Position numbers and translations under genes: made by a program. A stretch of 64,000 nucleotides of DNA, from the NCBI GenBank assembly GCA_036488815.1, contig DASXGX010000162.1, forward strand, positions 1-64,000, in the 5' to 3' direction. The notes under the pieces are model-generated. The model was not told the DNA's origin and made no database searches. It saw nothing but the letters and a program-made list of their open reading frames with translations. Positions 51,437 to 60,049 of the stretch are shown one piece after another (position 1 is the first letter of the stretch; the number at the start of each line of letters is the position of its first letter). The stretch comes from Roseiarcus sp036488815 (GTDB taxonomy: Bacteria; Pseudomonadota; Alphaproteobacteria; Rhizobiales; Beijerinckiaceae).

Positions 51437-51755
51437 TGGCCTGTCAGGAGGCAACGCCGTCGTCGCCATCGCGGGGAACGCAGTGGGACTCAATCCGCAC
51501 CGGATTGGCGACGACGGCAGTGTCGATCGCTTTGCAGCGTGGGGCGCTGTTTTCCGGCGCGACGGCCTGATTTCAATGGCCTAGGGATCGATTTTCCGCC
51601 GTGTCGTTGGCGGCAGCGGTGCGCCGGCGCTCGGGCAGCGAGAGCCGCTGCTATTGCGCGCCAACCGTCCCTCAATCTGGTGACCCGAGATCGTTCGCGC
51701 CGTCGCCACAAAATAAGATCTCGACGCGCCCAGCGTGCCGTTGGAGCCTTCTGCA
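51437..51755. other. gene-free stretch after glcF
   Basis: No convincing gene. GCCGTCGTCGCC (51456-51467) and GGCGACGACGGC (51507-51518) are a 12-bp inverted repeat with a 39-base loop, perhaps the end of the glc transcript. The minus strand is open (about 98 codons), but its sequence is Arg-rich and not protein-like. Confidence 0.4.
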
Positions 51756-51903
51756 TATTGGTAGAAGCAGCCTCTCCAGAGTCCATTTGTCATGCCCGCG
51801 AAAGCGGGCATCCAGGAGTAAAGGGCGAAGGCCTGCGGCGGCTATCTGGACCCTCGCTTTCGCGAGGGTGACAGGCTGTTTGCGTCAACCAAAAAGCAAA
51901 GCG
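51756..51903. repeat. interspersed repeat, copy 2 (148 bp)
   Basis: Same orientation as 29132-29280, full-length similarity with a minority of mismatches and the same two hairpins. It borders the AT-rich remnant at 51947-52300. Confidence 0.8.
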
Positions 51904-51946
51904 GCCTAGCTAACAGGCTCGCGAAGCAGCGCGTCTAAATCGTAAA

Positions 51947-52300
51947 TTAGCTTATTAATTGCTTCTCTACACCATCATATACAATATCAGACACATGTTG
52001 AATATACAATGATACAGACGATATTTTTAATATTTTATCGAGCAAGCGAAGCCCTGTGAATATTCTATCTATGTGGTCAGAGATTATTTTCGAATTAAAT
52101 CCACGATCAACGAGTTCCTGTTGAAGTTTACCTATTGTCTATCGGATCAGTTCCACGTGCGATTGCGTTTGCGGTACACGGCCTCGGTCACCCAAGTTAC
52201 AGTGCAATCTTTCCAACCCGACGGCACGCGAAAGCGTTCGCACTGCGTCTTGCTGAACGCAGAGCGCCTGAAGAAACCCATAGCATTCGAAACTCTTCAT
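51947..52300 (-). pseudogene. remnant of a helical protein with the YGFLQAL-x-VQQDAV motif, interrupted by an in-frame stop
   Basis: The ATG at 52300 overlaps the stop of the antitoxin gene (ATGA). The frame runs 53 codons to a TAG at 52139-52141, then 63 more sense codons in the same frame to TAA at 51947-51949. The N-terminus MKSFECYGFLQALCVQQDAV contains a motif I recall from a family of uncharacterised helical proteins that carry a downstream RN-x3-GH motif (HEPN-like); that motif is absent here. The second half is AT-rich (LVDRGFNSKIISDHIDRIF) unlike the GC-rich surroundings. Either a nonsense-mutated and partly deleted gene, or two joined fragments. Confidence 0.45.
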
Positions 52301-52590
52301 CGCTCCTCGCGGCTTGCCCTGAGCAGCACCTCCGATGCGGTCTGCGGCCGGCTCGCTGTCGCCGACCGAAGCCCCGTCGCGATTTCCTCGAAGGGTGTTA
52401 AGCCCAAGCCGGCAAATCGGCGCGCGATGCGGCTCCCGAGCGGTGCTTCGGCGGCGAGAACGTCCTCCTGTGACGCTGCGCGAAGGATTTCACGGACCTC
52501 TTCCTCCATGCTTCGGCCGCTACGGGTTGCGCGCTCGCGCAGACGGCGCAACACGTCTTCATCGATGTTGCGGACGACAAGCTGCGCCAA
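52297..52590 (-). CDS. FitA-like ribbon-helix-helix antitoxin
   Basis: 97 residues from a TTG at 52590, with GGAGG 7 bases upstream; this start gives MAQLVVRNIDEDVLRRLRER, the usual FitA/Arc-type N-terminus. An RHH domain (residues 1-45, with SGRSMEEEVREILRAA) is followed by LGSRIARRFAGLGL, the toxin-binding tail. The stop overlaps the next start (ATGA), the normal TA arrangement. However, the partner is not a PIN-domain FitB but the degraded helical protein above. It may survive as a solitary regulator. Confidence 0.75.
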   Translation of the reverse strand: MAQLVVRNIDEDVLRRLRERATRSGRSMEEEVREILRAASQEDVLAAEAPLGSRIARRFAGLGLTPFEEIATGLRSATASRPQTASEVLLRASREER

Positions 52591-52701
52591 GTGCGAGCCT
52601 CCATGTTCCCACATACCATAGCCGGGAATCCGCAGGGCTGAAACGACCGGCTGCGATTGTGCGTATAATGACGGCCACGTCTGCTCCTTGGGATCTCGTC
52701 C

Positions 52702-54525
52702 ATGAAATCCGTCTTCCGCTACCGAAAGGAGCGCCGCTTCGACAAACCGCCGGCGGCGATCTGGCCGTCCATCGCGGATACGGCGCGCATCAACGAACTG
52801 GTGGGCTTTCCGCCTTACACTTTCGACGTGCGAACCGACGCCGACGGGCGCATCCGCCGCATCGCTCGCGCCAAGGTCGGGCCGATCCCGATCCGTTGGG
52901 AGGAGAGCTTCGGCGAGTGGGAGGAGAATCGGCGCGTGGTGCAGACGCGGCGGTTCCTCAGCGGGCCGTTCGGCAACTTTCGCGCCTGGGCCGAGCTTGA
53001 GCCCGACGGCGAAGGGTCGCGGGCGACGTTTTTCTCTGAAATCGAATGCGTCGGCGTTCTCGGGCTGCTGGCGAAACTCTCCGGCCAGATCGGGCGCGAG
53101 GGCGACAAGCGGGTCGCCGCGATCGAGGCGATCATCGCCGCCGGCCAATCGAACGCGGTCACTGACCCCAGCGGCGAGGAGTCCGCGACGCCATCGGCGC
53201 GGCGGCGCTTGGCGGCGCTGACAGCCGATCTCGAGCGCGATCCGATGAGCCGGGGGCTCGCGCCCAAACTCGCTGATTTTCTCCTGCACGCGCCAGCGGT
53301 CTCGCTGCGCTCCATCCGCCCGCTCGCGCTGGCTCGCCTCTGGAGCTCGAGCGCGGACGATGCGGTGGCGCTGTTTCTCGCCGCCCATCGCGTCGGCCTT
53401 CTGTCGATGGGTTGGGAGCTCATGTGCCCGCGTTGCCGTGGCGCGCCTGCGCGCGTGCTGCATCTGCACGAACTGCCGAACGGCGCCCATTGCGCCTCCT
53501 GCAACGTCGACTTCGGGCGCAATTTCACCCGCAACGTCGAGCTGACCTTCCGGCCCGAGCCGTGGTTGCGTCCCCTGCCGGACGGCCGGTTTTGTATGCT
53601 TGGGCAAGGGACGACGCCGCACGTCAGATTTCAGGTCGAAGTCCCCGCGGGCGCCGAGCAGCGCTTCGCGCTGACCCTTCCCCCCGGCGACTACCGTTTC
53701 CGCACGGTCGAAGCGGGGGCCGAGGCCGACGCCGCGATCGGCGACGACGGGGCGATCCCTTCGGCGACCGCGAACGGCGGCGACATCGTTCTCGGCGCGC
53801 CCCGGCGCGGCGAGTTCGCGGTGCGCAACGACACCCGCCGGCCGCTCTTCTTCGTGATCGAGGACCGCGCCTGGGCGAAAGACGCGCTGACCGGCGACAT
53901 GGTTATCGCCATGGCGGCGTTCCGGCGCCTCTGCCCCGAGCAATTGCTGCGCCCCGGCGACGAAGTCGAGATCGGCAGCGTCGCCATCCTCTTCACCGAC
54001 CTTCAGGGCTCGACCCGGCTCTACGACGAACTCGGCGACGCCGCCGCCTTCCGGCTGGTGCGCGACCATTTCGCCTTTCTCTCCGAGCGGATCGAGCGCC
54101 ACGGCGGCTGCGTCGTCAAGACGGTCGGCGACGCGGTGATGGCCGCGTTCCGCGATCCCGCCGCGGCGGTGCGCGCCGCGCTCGCCATCCAGGACGACAC
54201 GGAGGCCTTCAATCGCGGCCGCGCCGCGCCGGGCATCGTGCTCAAGCTCGGGCTGCATCTCGGCGCCTGCATCGCCGTCACCGCCGGCGGCGTGCTCGAC
54301 TATTTCGGCTCGGCGGTGAACACCGCCTCGCGCCTCGAGCATCAGTGCCAGGGCGGCGAAGTCATCCTGTCGGCGGCCGTGCTCGCCGACGCCGAGGCGC
54401 GCGAGGCGCTCAACGGACGAACCGCCAGGGAGGATTTGGCGTCTTTGCGCGGGCTCGCCGAGCCGGTGCGTTTCACGCGGGTCGCGACGAGCGGCGATTG
54501 CCGCGACGGCGAGGCGCGTTCATAA
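52702..54525 (+). CDS. class III adenylate/guanylate cyclase with SRPBCC-like N-terminus and zinc-ribbon region
   Basis: 607 residues. Residues 1-150 resemble a START/SRPBCC lipid-binding-type fold (RFDKPPAAIWPSIADTARIN). Residues about 180-400 are a DUF5939-like region with CxxC pairs (MCPRCRGAP... HCASCNVDF near 240-275). The cyclase domain starts near 425: metal-binding Asp433 in LFTDLQGST and Asp477 in KTVGDAVMAAF, adenine-contacting Lys473, and the transition-state Asn/Arg in AVNTASRLE. All catalytic residues appear present, and Lys473 favours ATP. No membrane segment. It is divergent from the antitoxin gene. Confidence 0.85.
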   Translation: MKSVFRYRKERRFDKPPAAIWPSIADTARINELVGFPPYTFDVRTDADGRIRRIARAKVGPIPIRWEESFGEWEENRRVVQTRRFLSGPFGNFRAWAELEPDGEGSRATFFSEIECVGVLGLLAKLSGQIGREGDKRVAAIEAIIAAGQSNAVTDPSGEESATPSARRRLAALTADLERDPMSRGLAPKLADFLLHAPAVSLRSIRPLALARLWSSSADDAVALFLAAHRVGLLSMGWELMCPRCRGAPARVLHLHELPNGAHCASCNVDFGRNFTRNVELTFRPEPWLRPLPDGRFCMLGQGTTPHVRFQVEVPAGAEQRFALTLPPGDYRFRTVEAGAEADAAIGDDGAIPSATANGGDIVLGAPRRGEFAVRNDTRRPLFFVIEDRAWAKDALTGDMVIAMAAFRRLCPEQLLRPGDEVEIGSVAILFTDLQGSTRLYDELGDAAAFRLVRDHFAFLSERIERHGGCVVKTVGDAVMAAFRDPAAAVRAALAIQDDTEAFNRGRAAPGIVLKLGLHLGACIAVTAGGVLDYFGSAVNTASRLEHQCQGGEVILSAAVLADAEAREALNGRTAREDLASLRGLAEPVRFTRVATSGDCRDGEARS

Positions 54526-54567
54526 TCGGCGGGCGCGGCGGGATCGCGCTCGAGAAACGAAGGCCCT

Positions 54568-55248
54568 ATGAGTTTCACCGGCTTCGGCCCCCAGGCGCTG
54601 CCTTTCTTCAAGGCGCTCGGCTTTCACCAGACGAAGGAATGGTTCGAGGCCAACCGGGCGATCTACGACAACGAGATCAGAGGCCCGTTCGGCGATCTCG
54701 TGGAGGATCTCGCCGCCGCGCTCGCCAAGGCCGGCGTGCAGCTCAAGGGCGACCGCAAAAGCTCGCTCTTCCGCATCCATCGCGACGTGCGCTTCGCGAG
54801 GAACAAGAGCCCTTACAAGACCAACGCCGGCGCGGTGCTGACGCGCAGCGGCGGCAAGAACGACCCCGGCCTGCTCTATTTTCACCTCGCCCCGGAGGGC
54901 TGCTTCGTCGCCGCCGGCTTCTATGACCCCGAGCCCGTGGAACTCGCGCGGCTGCGCGCCGCCATCGTGCGGGCGCCCGCCGCATGGAGCGCGATGACGG
55001 CCGCGCTCGGCAAGGCGGGCCTCGAGCTCTCCGAGGAATATGCGATGAAGCGCGCGCCACGCGGCTTCGAGAACGTCGCCGATCCCGCGATCGCCGCCGC
55101 CCTGCGCAACAAGTCCTTCATCTGCTCGCGCCCGGTTCCGGCCGAGCGGCTCGCCGCGCCCGGCCTGGTCGCCGACCTCGCCGCCTTCGCCGGCGAGGCC
55201 AAGCCGCTGCTCGAATGGGGCTGGAGCGCCGTGGTCGACACGCGTTGA
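54568..55248 (+). CDS. DUF2461 (TIGR02453 family) protein
   Basis: 226 residues. FTGFGPQALPFFKALGFHQT, KEWFEANRAIYDNEIRGPFG, FRIHRDVRFARNKSPYKTNA and LLYFHLAPEGCFVAAGFY are hallmarks of DUF2461, a soluble family of unknown function found across bacteria and fungi. It lies 42 bases after the cyclase gene on the same strand and may be co-transcribed. Confidence 0.88.
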   Translation: MSFTGFGPQALPFFKALGFHQTKEWFEANRAIYDNEIRGPFGDLVEDLAAALAKAGVQLKGDRKSSLFRIHRDVRFARNKSPYKTNAGAVLTRSGGKNDPGLLYFHLAPEGCFVAAGFYDPEPVELARLRAAIVRAPAAWSAMTAALGKAGLELSEEYAMKRAPRGFENVADPAIAAALRNKSFICSRPVPAERLAAPGLVADLAAFAGEAKPLLEWGWSAVVDTR

Positions 55249-55331
55249 CGGGCTCGCGCCGCAGTCGTTTTCGGGTGGCGCGCGGCGCCTGAAGGGGCGA
55301 AAATGCGGGCAGTCAAAAGCGGACAGCGACC

Positions 55332-56195
55332 ATGCTCGACATGCCCACAGCCCCCGCCAGCGTCGGCGACGACTATCCGACGGTCAAAAAGGCGATCGAA
55401 TTCATCTCGACCCGCTGGCGCGCCCAGCCCTCGATCGAGACCATCGCCGAACACGTCGGCCTATCGGCCTCGCACTTCCATCACGTCTTCAAGCGATGGG
55501 CCGGATTGACGCCGAAGGCGTTTCTGCAGGCGATCACGATCGAAAGAGCGCGCGAACTGCTGCGCGATTCGGCGAGCGTGCTCGACGCCGCCTACGACGT
55601 CGGTCTTTCCGGCCCGAGCCGGCTGCACGACCTCTTCGTCACCCATGAGGCGCTGACTCCCGGCGACTACCGGCGCGAGGATCTGCGCCTCGCCTACGGT
55701 TTCCACCCCTCGCCGTTCGGCGAGGCGATCGTGGTCGCGGCGCCGCGCGGCCTCGCCGGCCTCGGCTTCGTCGACGAGGGCGGACGCGAGGCGGCGCTTG
55801 CCGACATGCGCCGCCGTTGGCCGCGCGCGCACTTCGCCGAAGACGCCGCCGCGACGGCGCCGCTCGCCGCGCGCGCCTTCGATCCCCGTCAGTGGCGCCC
55901 CGAGACGCCGCTCAGAATCGTGATGATCGGCACCGATTTCGAGGTGCGCGTGTGGGAGAGCCTGCTCACGGTGCCGCTGGGCGGGGCGACGAGCTATTCG
56001 GATATCGCCCGCCGGCTCGGCTCGCCCAAGGCGGCGCGGGCGGTCGGCGCCGCGGTCGGCCGCAACCCGATCTGCTTCGTCGTGCCCTGCCACCGCGTGC
56101 TCGGCCGCTCCGGCGCCCTCACCGGCTACCACTGGGGCCTCGCGCGCAAGCAGGCGATCATCGGCTGGGAGGCGGGCCGCGCGGCCGCGCGCTGA
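55332..56195 (+). CDS. AraC-type regulator fused to O6-methylguanine-DNA methyltransferase (Ada-like)
   Basis: 287 residues: an AraC helix-turn-helix pair at about 20-110 (SIETIAEHVGLSASHFHHVF, ERARELLRDSASVLDAAYDV), then the methyltransferase domain with the acceptor Cys253 in FVVPCHRVLGRSG and PLGGATSYSDIARRLG before it. The N-terminal zinc/phosphotriester domain of E. coli Ada is missing, as in many alphaproteobacterial versions. So it repairs alkylated guanine, but how it would sense methylation for gene activation is unclear. Confidence 0.9.
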   Translation: MLDMPTAPASVGDDYPTVKKAIEFISTRWRAQPSIETIAEHVGLSASHFHHVFKRWAGLTPKAFLQAITIERARELLRDSASVLDAAYDVGLSGPSRLHDLFVTHEALTPGDYRREDLRLAYGFHPSPFGEAIVVAAPRGLAGLGFVDEGGREAALADMRRRWPRAHFAEDAAATAPLAARAFDPRQWRPETPLRIVMIGTDFEVRVWESLLTVPLGGATSYSDIARRLGSPKAARAVGAAVGRNPICFVVPCHRVLGRSGALTGYHWGLARKQAIIGWEAGRAAAR

Positions 56196-56305
56196 AAACA
56201 CCCAGGATTTGACGCCGCGCGCCTTGATCTTTCTCCTCGATACAGGCTTGTTCGGTATCGTGCGAAGCGACGCCGTGAAGGCCGGCCCGAGGGAGATCAG
56301 AAGTA

Positions 56306-57622
56306 ATGCCCGCAGACATGACGACAGCAGCCGGCGCGATCGACGGCGCGAAGCGGGGCGAAGTCAGCGTCGGGCGCATCGTGCTGGCGAGCCTCGTCGG
56401 CACGACAATCGAGTTCTACGATTTTTACATCTACGGCACCGCGGCGGCGCTGGTGATCGGCCAGACCTTCTTTCCGCGATCAGCGCCCGATGTGCAGGCG
56501 CTCAACGCCTTCCTCACCTTCGGCATCGCCTTTCTCGCCCGCCCGCTCGGCTCGATCCTGTTCGGGCATTTCGGCGACCGGCTGGGGCGCAAGGCGACGC
56601 TGGTCGCCTCGATGCTCACGATGGGCCTTTCGACGACGCTGATCGGCGTCTTGCCCGGCTATGCGCAGGCGGGGGCGCTCGCGCCGTGGCTGCTGTGCCT
56701 GCTGCGCTTCGGGCAAGGCGTCGGCCTCGGCGGCGAATGGGGCGGCGCCGCGCTGCTGGCGACCGAATATGCGCCGCGCGGCCGGCGCGCCTGGTTCGGC
56801 ATGTTTCCCCAGCTCGGCCCGCCGCTCGGCTTCCTGATGGCGAACGGCCTGTTCCTGTTGCTGCTGCTCACGCTCGGCGAACAGACCTTCGTCGCCTGGG
56901 CCTGGCGCATACCCTTCCTCGCCAGCGCGGTCCTCGTCGCCATCGGGCTCTACGTGCGCGCCTCGATCGCCGAAACGCCCGCGTTCCGCGAGGTGCTGGC
57001 GCGCCACGAGCGCCCCGCGGTCCCGCTCGTCGACGTGCTGCGCGACCACTGGCTGCCGCTGATCCTCGGTTCGCTGTCGATCGTCGTCTGCTACGCGCTG
57101 TTCTACGTCTCGACCGTGTTCGCGCTCGGCTACAGCGTCACGACGCTGCATGTCGCGCGCACGGATTTTCTCGCCATGCTGTGCGTCGCGGTGCTGTTCA
57201 TGGCGGCGGCGACGCCGATCTCGGCCGCCCTGGCCGACCGCTACGGCCGCCGCGCCGTGCTGCTCGTCGCGAGCGTGCTGGCGATGGGCGTCGGATTCGC
57301 GCTGCCGCCGCTGCTCAGCGGCGGCGTGGGCGCCTCGCTCGTCTTCCTCTCGCTCGCGCTCGGCGTCATGGGGCTCACCTTCGCGCCGCTCGGCGCCCTC
57401 CTGCCGGAGCTGTTTCCCGCGCGGGTGCGCTATACGGGGGCATCGAGCGCCTACAATCTCGGCGGCATCCTCGGCGCGTCGCTCGCGCCCTATCTTGCGC
57501 AACGGCTGCTGGAAGCCGGCGGCCTCGCCTGGGTCGGCTATTACATCGTGGCCGCCGCCGCGATCAGCTTCTTGAGTCTTCTGGCGATGAAAGAGACGGC
57601 GCGCGGCGATCTTTCGCGCTGA
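56306..57622 (+). CDS. MFS transporter, metabolite:H+ symporter type (ShiA/ProP-like)
   Basis: 438 residues with 12 membrane helices. ASLVGTTIEFYDFYIYGTAA near 31-50 and the loop HFGDRLGRKATLVASMLTMG near 91-110 (motif A) are characteristic of the metabolite:H+ symporter subfamily, which takes up shikimate, alpha-ketoglutarate, proline/betaine and related compounds. Substrate cannot be told. Alternative frames over this gene are shadows. Confidence 0.9.
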   Translation: MPADMTTAAGAIDGAKRGEVSVGRIVLASLVGTTIEFYDFYIYGTAAALVIGQTFFPRSAPDVQALNAFLTFGIAFLARPLGSILFGHFGDRLGRKATLVASMLTMGLSTTLIGVLPGYAQAGALAPWLLCLLRFGQGVGLGGEWGGAALLATEYAPRGRRAWFGMFPQLGPPLGFLMANGLFLLLLLTLGEQTFVAWAWRIPFLASAVLVAIGLYVRASIAETPAFREVLARHERPAVPLVDVLRDHWLPLILGSLSIVVCYALFYVSTVFALGYSVTTLHVARTDFLAMLCVAVLFMAAATPISAALADRYGRRAVLLVASVLAMGVGFALPPLLSGGVGASLVFLSLALGVMGLTFAPLGALLPELFPARVRYTGASSAYNLGGILGASLAPYLAQRLLEAGGLAWVGYYIVAAAAISFLSLLAMKETARGDLSR

Positions 57623-57799
57623 ATGGGGCCAATACCGCAATCGTGTAGAATTTTATATAAATATTCTCAGCGTATTCGCTACGTCAACAGTTACGCCTAT
57701 TTACTCCGTAATCGTACGTAGCCTTCCGATCATTGACAGAAGGTTACATAAATACCAGAGTCGCATCATCCCCACGCCAATCGAGAAGGCGTCACGACG
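57623..57799. other. AT-rich intergenic stretch
   Basis: No gene. A near-palindrome, AGAATTTTATATAAATATTCT, is at 57647-57667. TTGACA at 57733-57738 looks like a -35 box, but no good -10 follows at the proper distance. The composition differs sharply from both neighbours. Confidence 0.4.
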
Positions 57800-58255
57800 A
57801 TGGTATCATTTACGCAAAATGCCCGCGCCCGTGCACTCTCTCCGATGCCGGAGCCGAGCCCGCGCGTTTTCGAGCTCAGCGCCTTGTTCGGGCGGATCGA
57901 GCGGCTCGAAGCGCGCCGCAACCGCCGCTGGACCGCTGCGACCGCAACCCCGCCTCGGCTCGATGACGAGCTGCTCGAGGACGGCGCCGCGTTCGAAGCC
58001 GCGTGGGAAAAGGAGATTACGGCGCTGATCGCGCTGAAGCGGCGCGCCACGCCGCAAACCGAGATCGCCGCCCGCGAAACGCGCGCCGAAACCGAGCGGT
58101 TCGCGACTCGCATCGAGGCGGCGCGCTGCCGCACGCTCGACGGCCTCAAGGTCAAGGCGCGCGCCCAGCTCTGGCGCCGCAACGGCGAGCCGGAAACGAC
58201 GCTACGTAACCATCTGTCGCCCATCAAGAGCGCGACCGAGGCGCGCGCGGCCTGA
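57800..58255 (+). CDS. hypothetical helical protein
   Basis: 151 residues, charged, without membrane segments. Residues 28-45 (SALFGRIERLEARRNRRW) and 60-125 are predicted helical with coiled-coil character (Glu/Arg/Ala-rich). No family recognised. Preceded by an AT-rich upstream region that may carry its promoter. Confidence 0.5.
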   Translation: MVSFTQNARARALSPMPEPSPRVFELSALFGRIERLEARRNRRWTAATATPPRLDDELLEDGAAFEAAWEKEITALIALKRRATPQTEIAARETRAETERFATRIEAARCRTLDGLKVKARAQLWRRNGEPETTLRNHLSPIKSATEARAA

Positions 58256-58260
58256 GGAGG

Positions 58261-58458
58261 TCACACCCGCGTGTCCCGGCCTGAGAGGTCGTGGTACACG
58301 TGGGCCGGCCAAGCAAGCGCGGCCGGAAGAGCTTGGCCGACGCTTGCGAAAAGTTCGGAGGCCGGCGCGCTGCTCCATTTGTCGCGGAATGTCGGGGAAA
58401 GGTAGACGCCCACGCCGACGAGATAAACGATCACGATAAGCGCTATCAGCATACGCAT
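58261..58458 (-). CDS. small single-span membrane protein
   Basis: 65 residues: MRMLIALIVIVYLVGVGVYL is an N-terminal membrane segment, followed by SPTFRDKWSSAPASELFASV and a short basic end. Similar short proteins are common in Hyphomicrobiales genomes, with no known role. It converges on the preceding hypothetical gene with a 5-base gap. Confidence 0.65.
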   Translation of the reverse strand: MRMLIALIVIVYLVGVGVYLSPTFRDKWSSAPASELFASVGQALPAALAWPAHVYHDLSGRDTRV

Positions 58459-58717
58459 AGTGAAGCCCTTTCCGGCCTGAGCGGCGAATAACGCACGGCA
58501 ACCGCGAAGCTGTGCCGATAGCGCGGTTCAGTACAAAGTCAAACTTGCGAGCCGCAAGTTGGTTCCTGCCCCCCGCCCGTCCGGCCGGCATCCTCGTCCG
58601 CCTAAGCCTTCCCGCCGTCACGGACTTGTGCGGACCGCATTCGTTGTGCGCGCCATCGCCGCGTGTTAGCGAGCCGGCCTTCTAAGTCTCGGGGAGCCCA
58701 AGGCAGGTATCGGCGCA

Positions 58718-58891
58718 ATGCGGCATTTTGATCTACGTAATCGGCATGAAATTAAAGACGCCAGTTTTGGCATGTTGGCGACGGTTCTTCCCGACGACTA
58801 CGAAACCTTCAGCGAGCTCTCTCGAAATGGCTTCCACCTCGTCGATATGAGCGGCGAGGTCTGGACACTGCGTCGAGTGACGCAGGATTAG
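58718..58891 (+). CDS. short hypothetical protein (57 residues)
   Basis: An ATG-to-TAG frame, MRHFDLRNRHEIKDASFGML, continuing with LPDDYETFSELSRNGFHLVD and MSGEVWTLRRV. The composition is balanced and protein-like, unlike the shadow frame on the other strand. No family recognised and only a weak ribosome site (AGG). Located 55 bases before the methyltransferase gene. Confidence 0.4.
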   Translation: MRHFDLRNRHEIKDASFGMLATVLPDDYETFSELSRNGFHLVDMSGEVWTLRRVTQD

Positions 58892-58946
58892 ACTGGCGCG
58901 TCGACTGTTCGCCGGCGTCGGCGGCGCGAGCATCACGTTGGCGGTA

Positions 58947-59624
58947 ATGCAGATGGGGACCGATCCCTCGGCCGACCTCGAACATGTGAAGGCGATGGCC
59001 GAACGCATCGTCGACCATTACGAGCGCCATGCTCGCGACTGGGATGCCGACCGCAATCGCAACGTCAGTCCATGGAACGACAAACCGTGGCACGACCGCT
59101 TTATCGCCGCGCTGCCGAAGGCCGCGAACGTTCTCGACTTGGGTTGCGGTTCGGGTTCTCCGGTCGCCAAACATATGGCCCGACAGGGGCTCCGCGTGAC
59201 CGGCGTCGATTCATCGCCAACTCTTATATCGCTGTGCCGCGAACGTCTCCCCGATCATGAATGGCTGGTCGGCGACATGAGGATGCTGCGCCTTTCCCGT
59301 CAATTCGACGGGGTGCTCGCTTGGGACAGCTTCTTTCACCTCACGCCTGAAGATCAACGCCGGATGTTCGACGTTTTCGCCCGGCACGCCGCGCCATCCG
59401 CCGTGCTCATGTTCAATAGCGGGCCGGACCACGGCGAAGGCGTCGGGGACTATCGAGGCGACCCTCTCTATCACGCGAGCCTGGGTCCCGAGGAATACAC
59501 AGCGCTGCTGAGCGGCATTGGCTTCAAGGTGATCGCTCACGCGGTTCAGGATTGGCGAACCGGAGGCGGCCGCACCGTCTGGCTCGCCAGCGCGCCCATC
59601 AATCGGGCGGCGCCGAATTCCTGA
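58947..59624 (+). CDS. class I SAM-dependent methyltransferase
   Basis: About 225 residues. Motif I VLDLGCGSGSPVAKHMA, acidic loop VTGVDSSPTLISLCRERLPD and motif II FDGVLAWDSFFHLTPEDQR fit a small-molecule methyltransferase; a GDPLYHASLGPEEYTALLSG segment follows. The substrate is unknown. ATGs at 58947 and 58953 are both possible; the latter has better spacing from a GGCGG ribosome site. Confidence 0.85.
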   Translation: MQMGTDPSADLEHVKAMAERIVDHYERHARDWDADRNRNVSPWNDKPWHDRFIAALPKAANVLDLGCGSGSPVAKHMARQGLRVTGVDSSPTLISLCRERLPDHEWLVGDMRMLRLSRQFDGVLAWDSFFHLTPEDQRRMFDVFARHAAPSAVLMFNSGPDHGEGVGDYRGDPLYHASLGPEEYTALLSGIGFKVIAHAVQDWRTGGGRTVWLASAPINRAAPNS

Positions 59625-59645
59625 TTTCCCGGACTGTCTCCGGTC

Positions 59646-59990
59646 TCAGCGCTCGGCGACAGCGGTGACCTCGATGCGAAGGTCGGGATCGGCGAGCCGC
59701 GCTTCGACGCAGGCGCGCGCCGGCGGGCTGGCAGGGTCGACCCAGGAGTCGTAGACCCGGTTCATCGCCTCGAAATCGGAGATATGCGGAAGAAAGATAT
59801 TGACGGCGAGCAGGTCGGATTTCTTTCCGCCGGCCTCCGCCAGCAAGGCGTCGACCTTGGCGAGCACCTGCCGTGTCTGCTCCTCGATGCCAGACTTGCG
59901 ATCGTTGGCGACCTGACCAGCGATATGGATCGTCTTCGCGCCCGCGACGGCCTGCGACATTCGTGGGCTCTTCTGAAAGCGTTCGATCAT
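59646..59990 (-). CDS. RidA family protein
   Basis: 114 residues. SPRMSQAVAGAKTIHIAGQV, QTRQVLAKVDALLAEAGGKK and PARACVEARLADPDLRIEV match YjgF/YER057c/UK114 proteins; the Arg in PARACVEARL is the enamine/imine deaminase residue. It is the last gene of the CUT2 transport operon, 59 bases after the permease, so it may process a reactive intermediate of the imported compound rather than serve as the general RidA. Confidence 0.88.
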   Translation of the reverse strand: MIERFQKSPRMSQAVAGAKTIHIAGQVANDRKSGIEEQTRQVLAKVDALLAEAGGKKSDLLAVNIFLPHISDFEAMNRVYDSWVDPASPPARACVEARLADPDLRIEVTAVAER

Positions 59991-60049
59991 TTCGTTTCCT
60001 TCATTGCATGGGTTGGCGGAGAGGGCTGGACGCTTTCAGAGGCTTGGCG

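Noticed and set aside
51490..51786. 98-codon minus-strand frame after glcF
   Set aside because: Arg-rich, overlaps the repeat at 51.76 kb; a phrase like GWRAIAAALAAR recalls a recombinase helix, but too little supports it.
52073..52621. 182-codon plus-strand frame opposite the antitoxin
   Set aside because: The minus strand gives a textbook FitA N-terminus with a ribosome site; the plus frame is Ser/Arg-rich noise.
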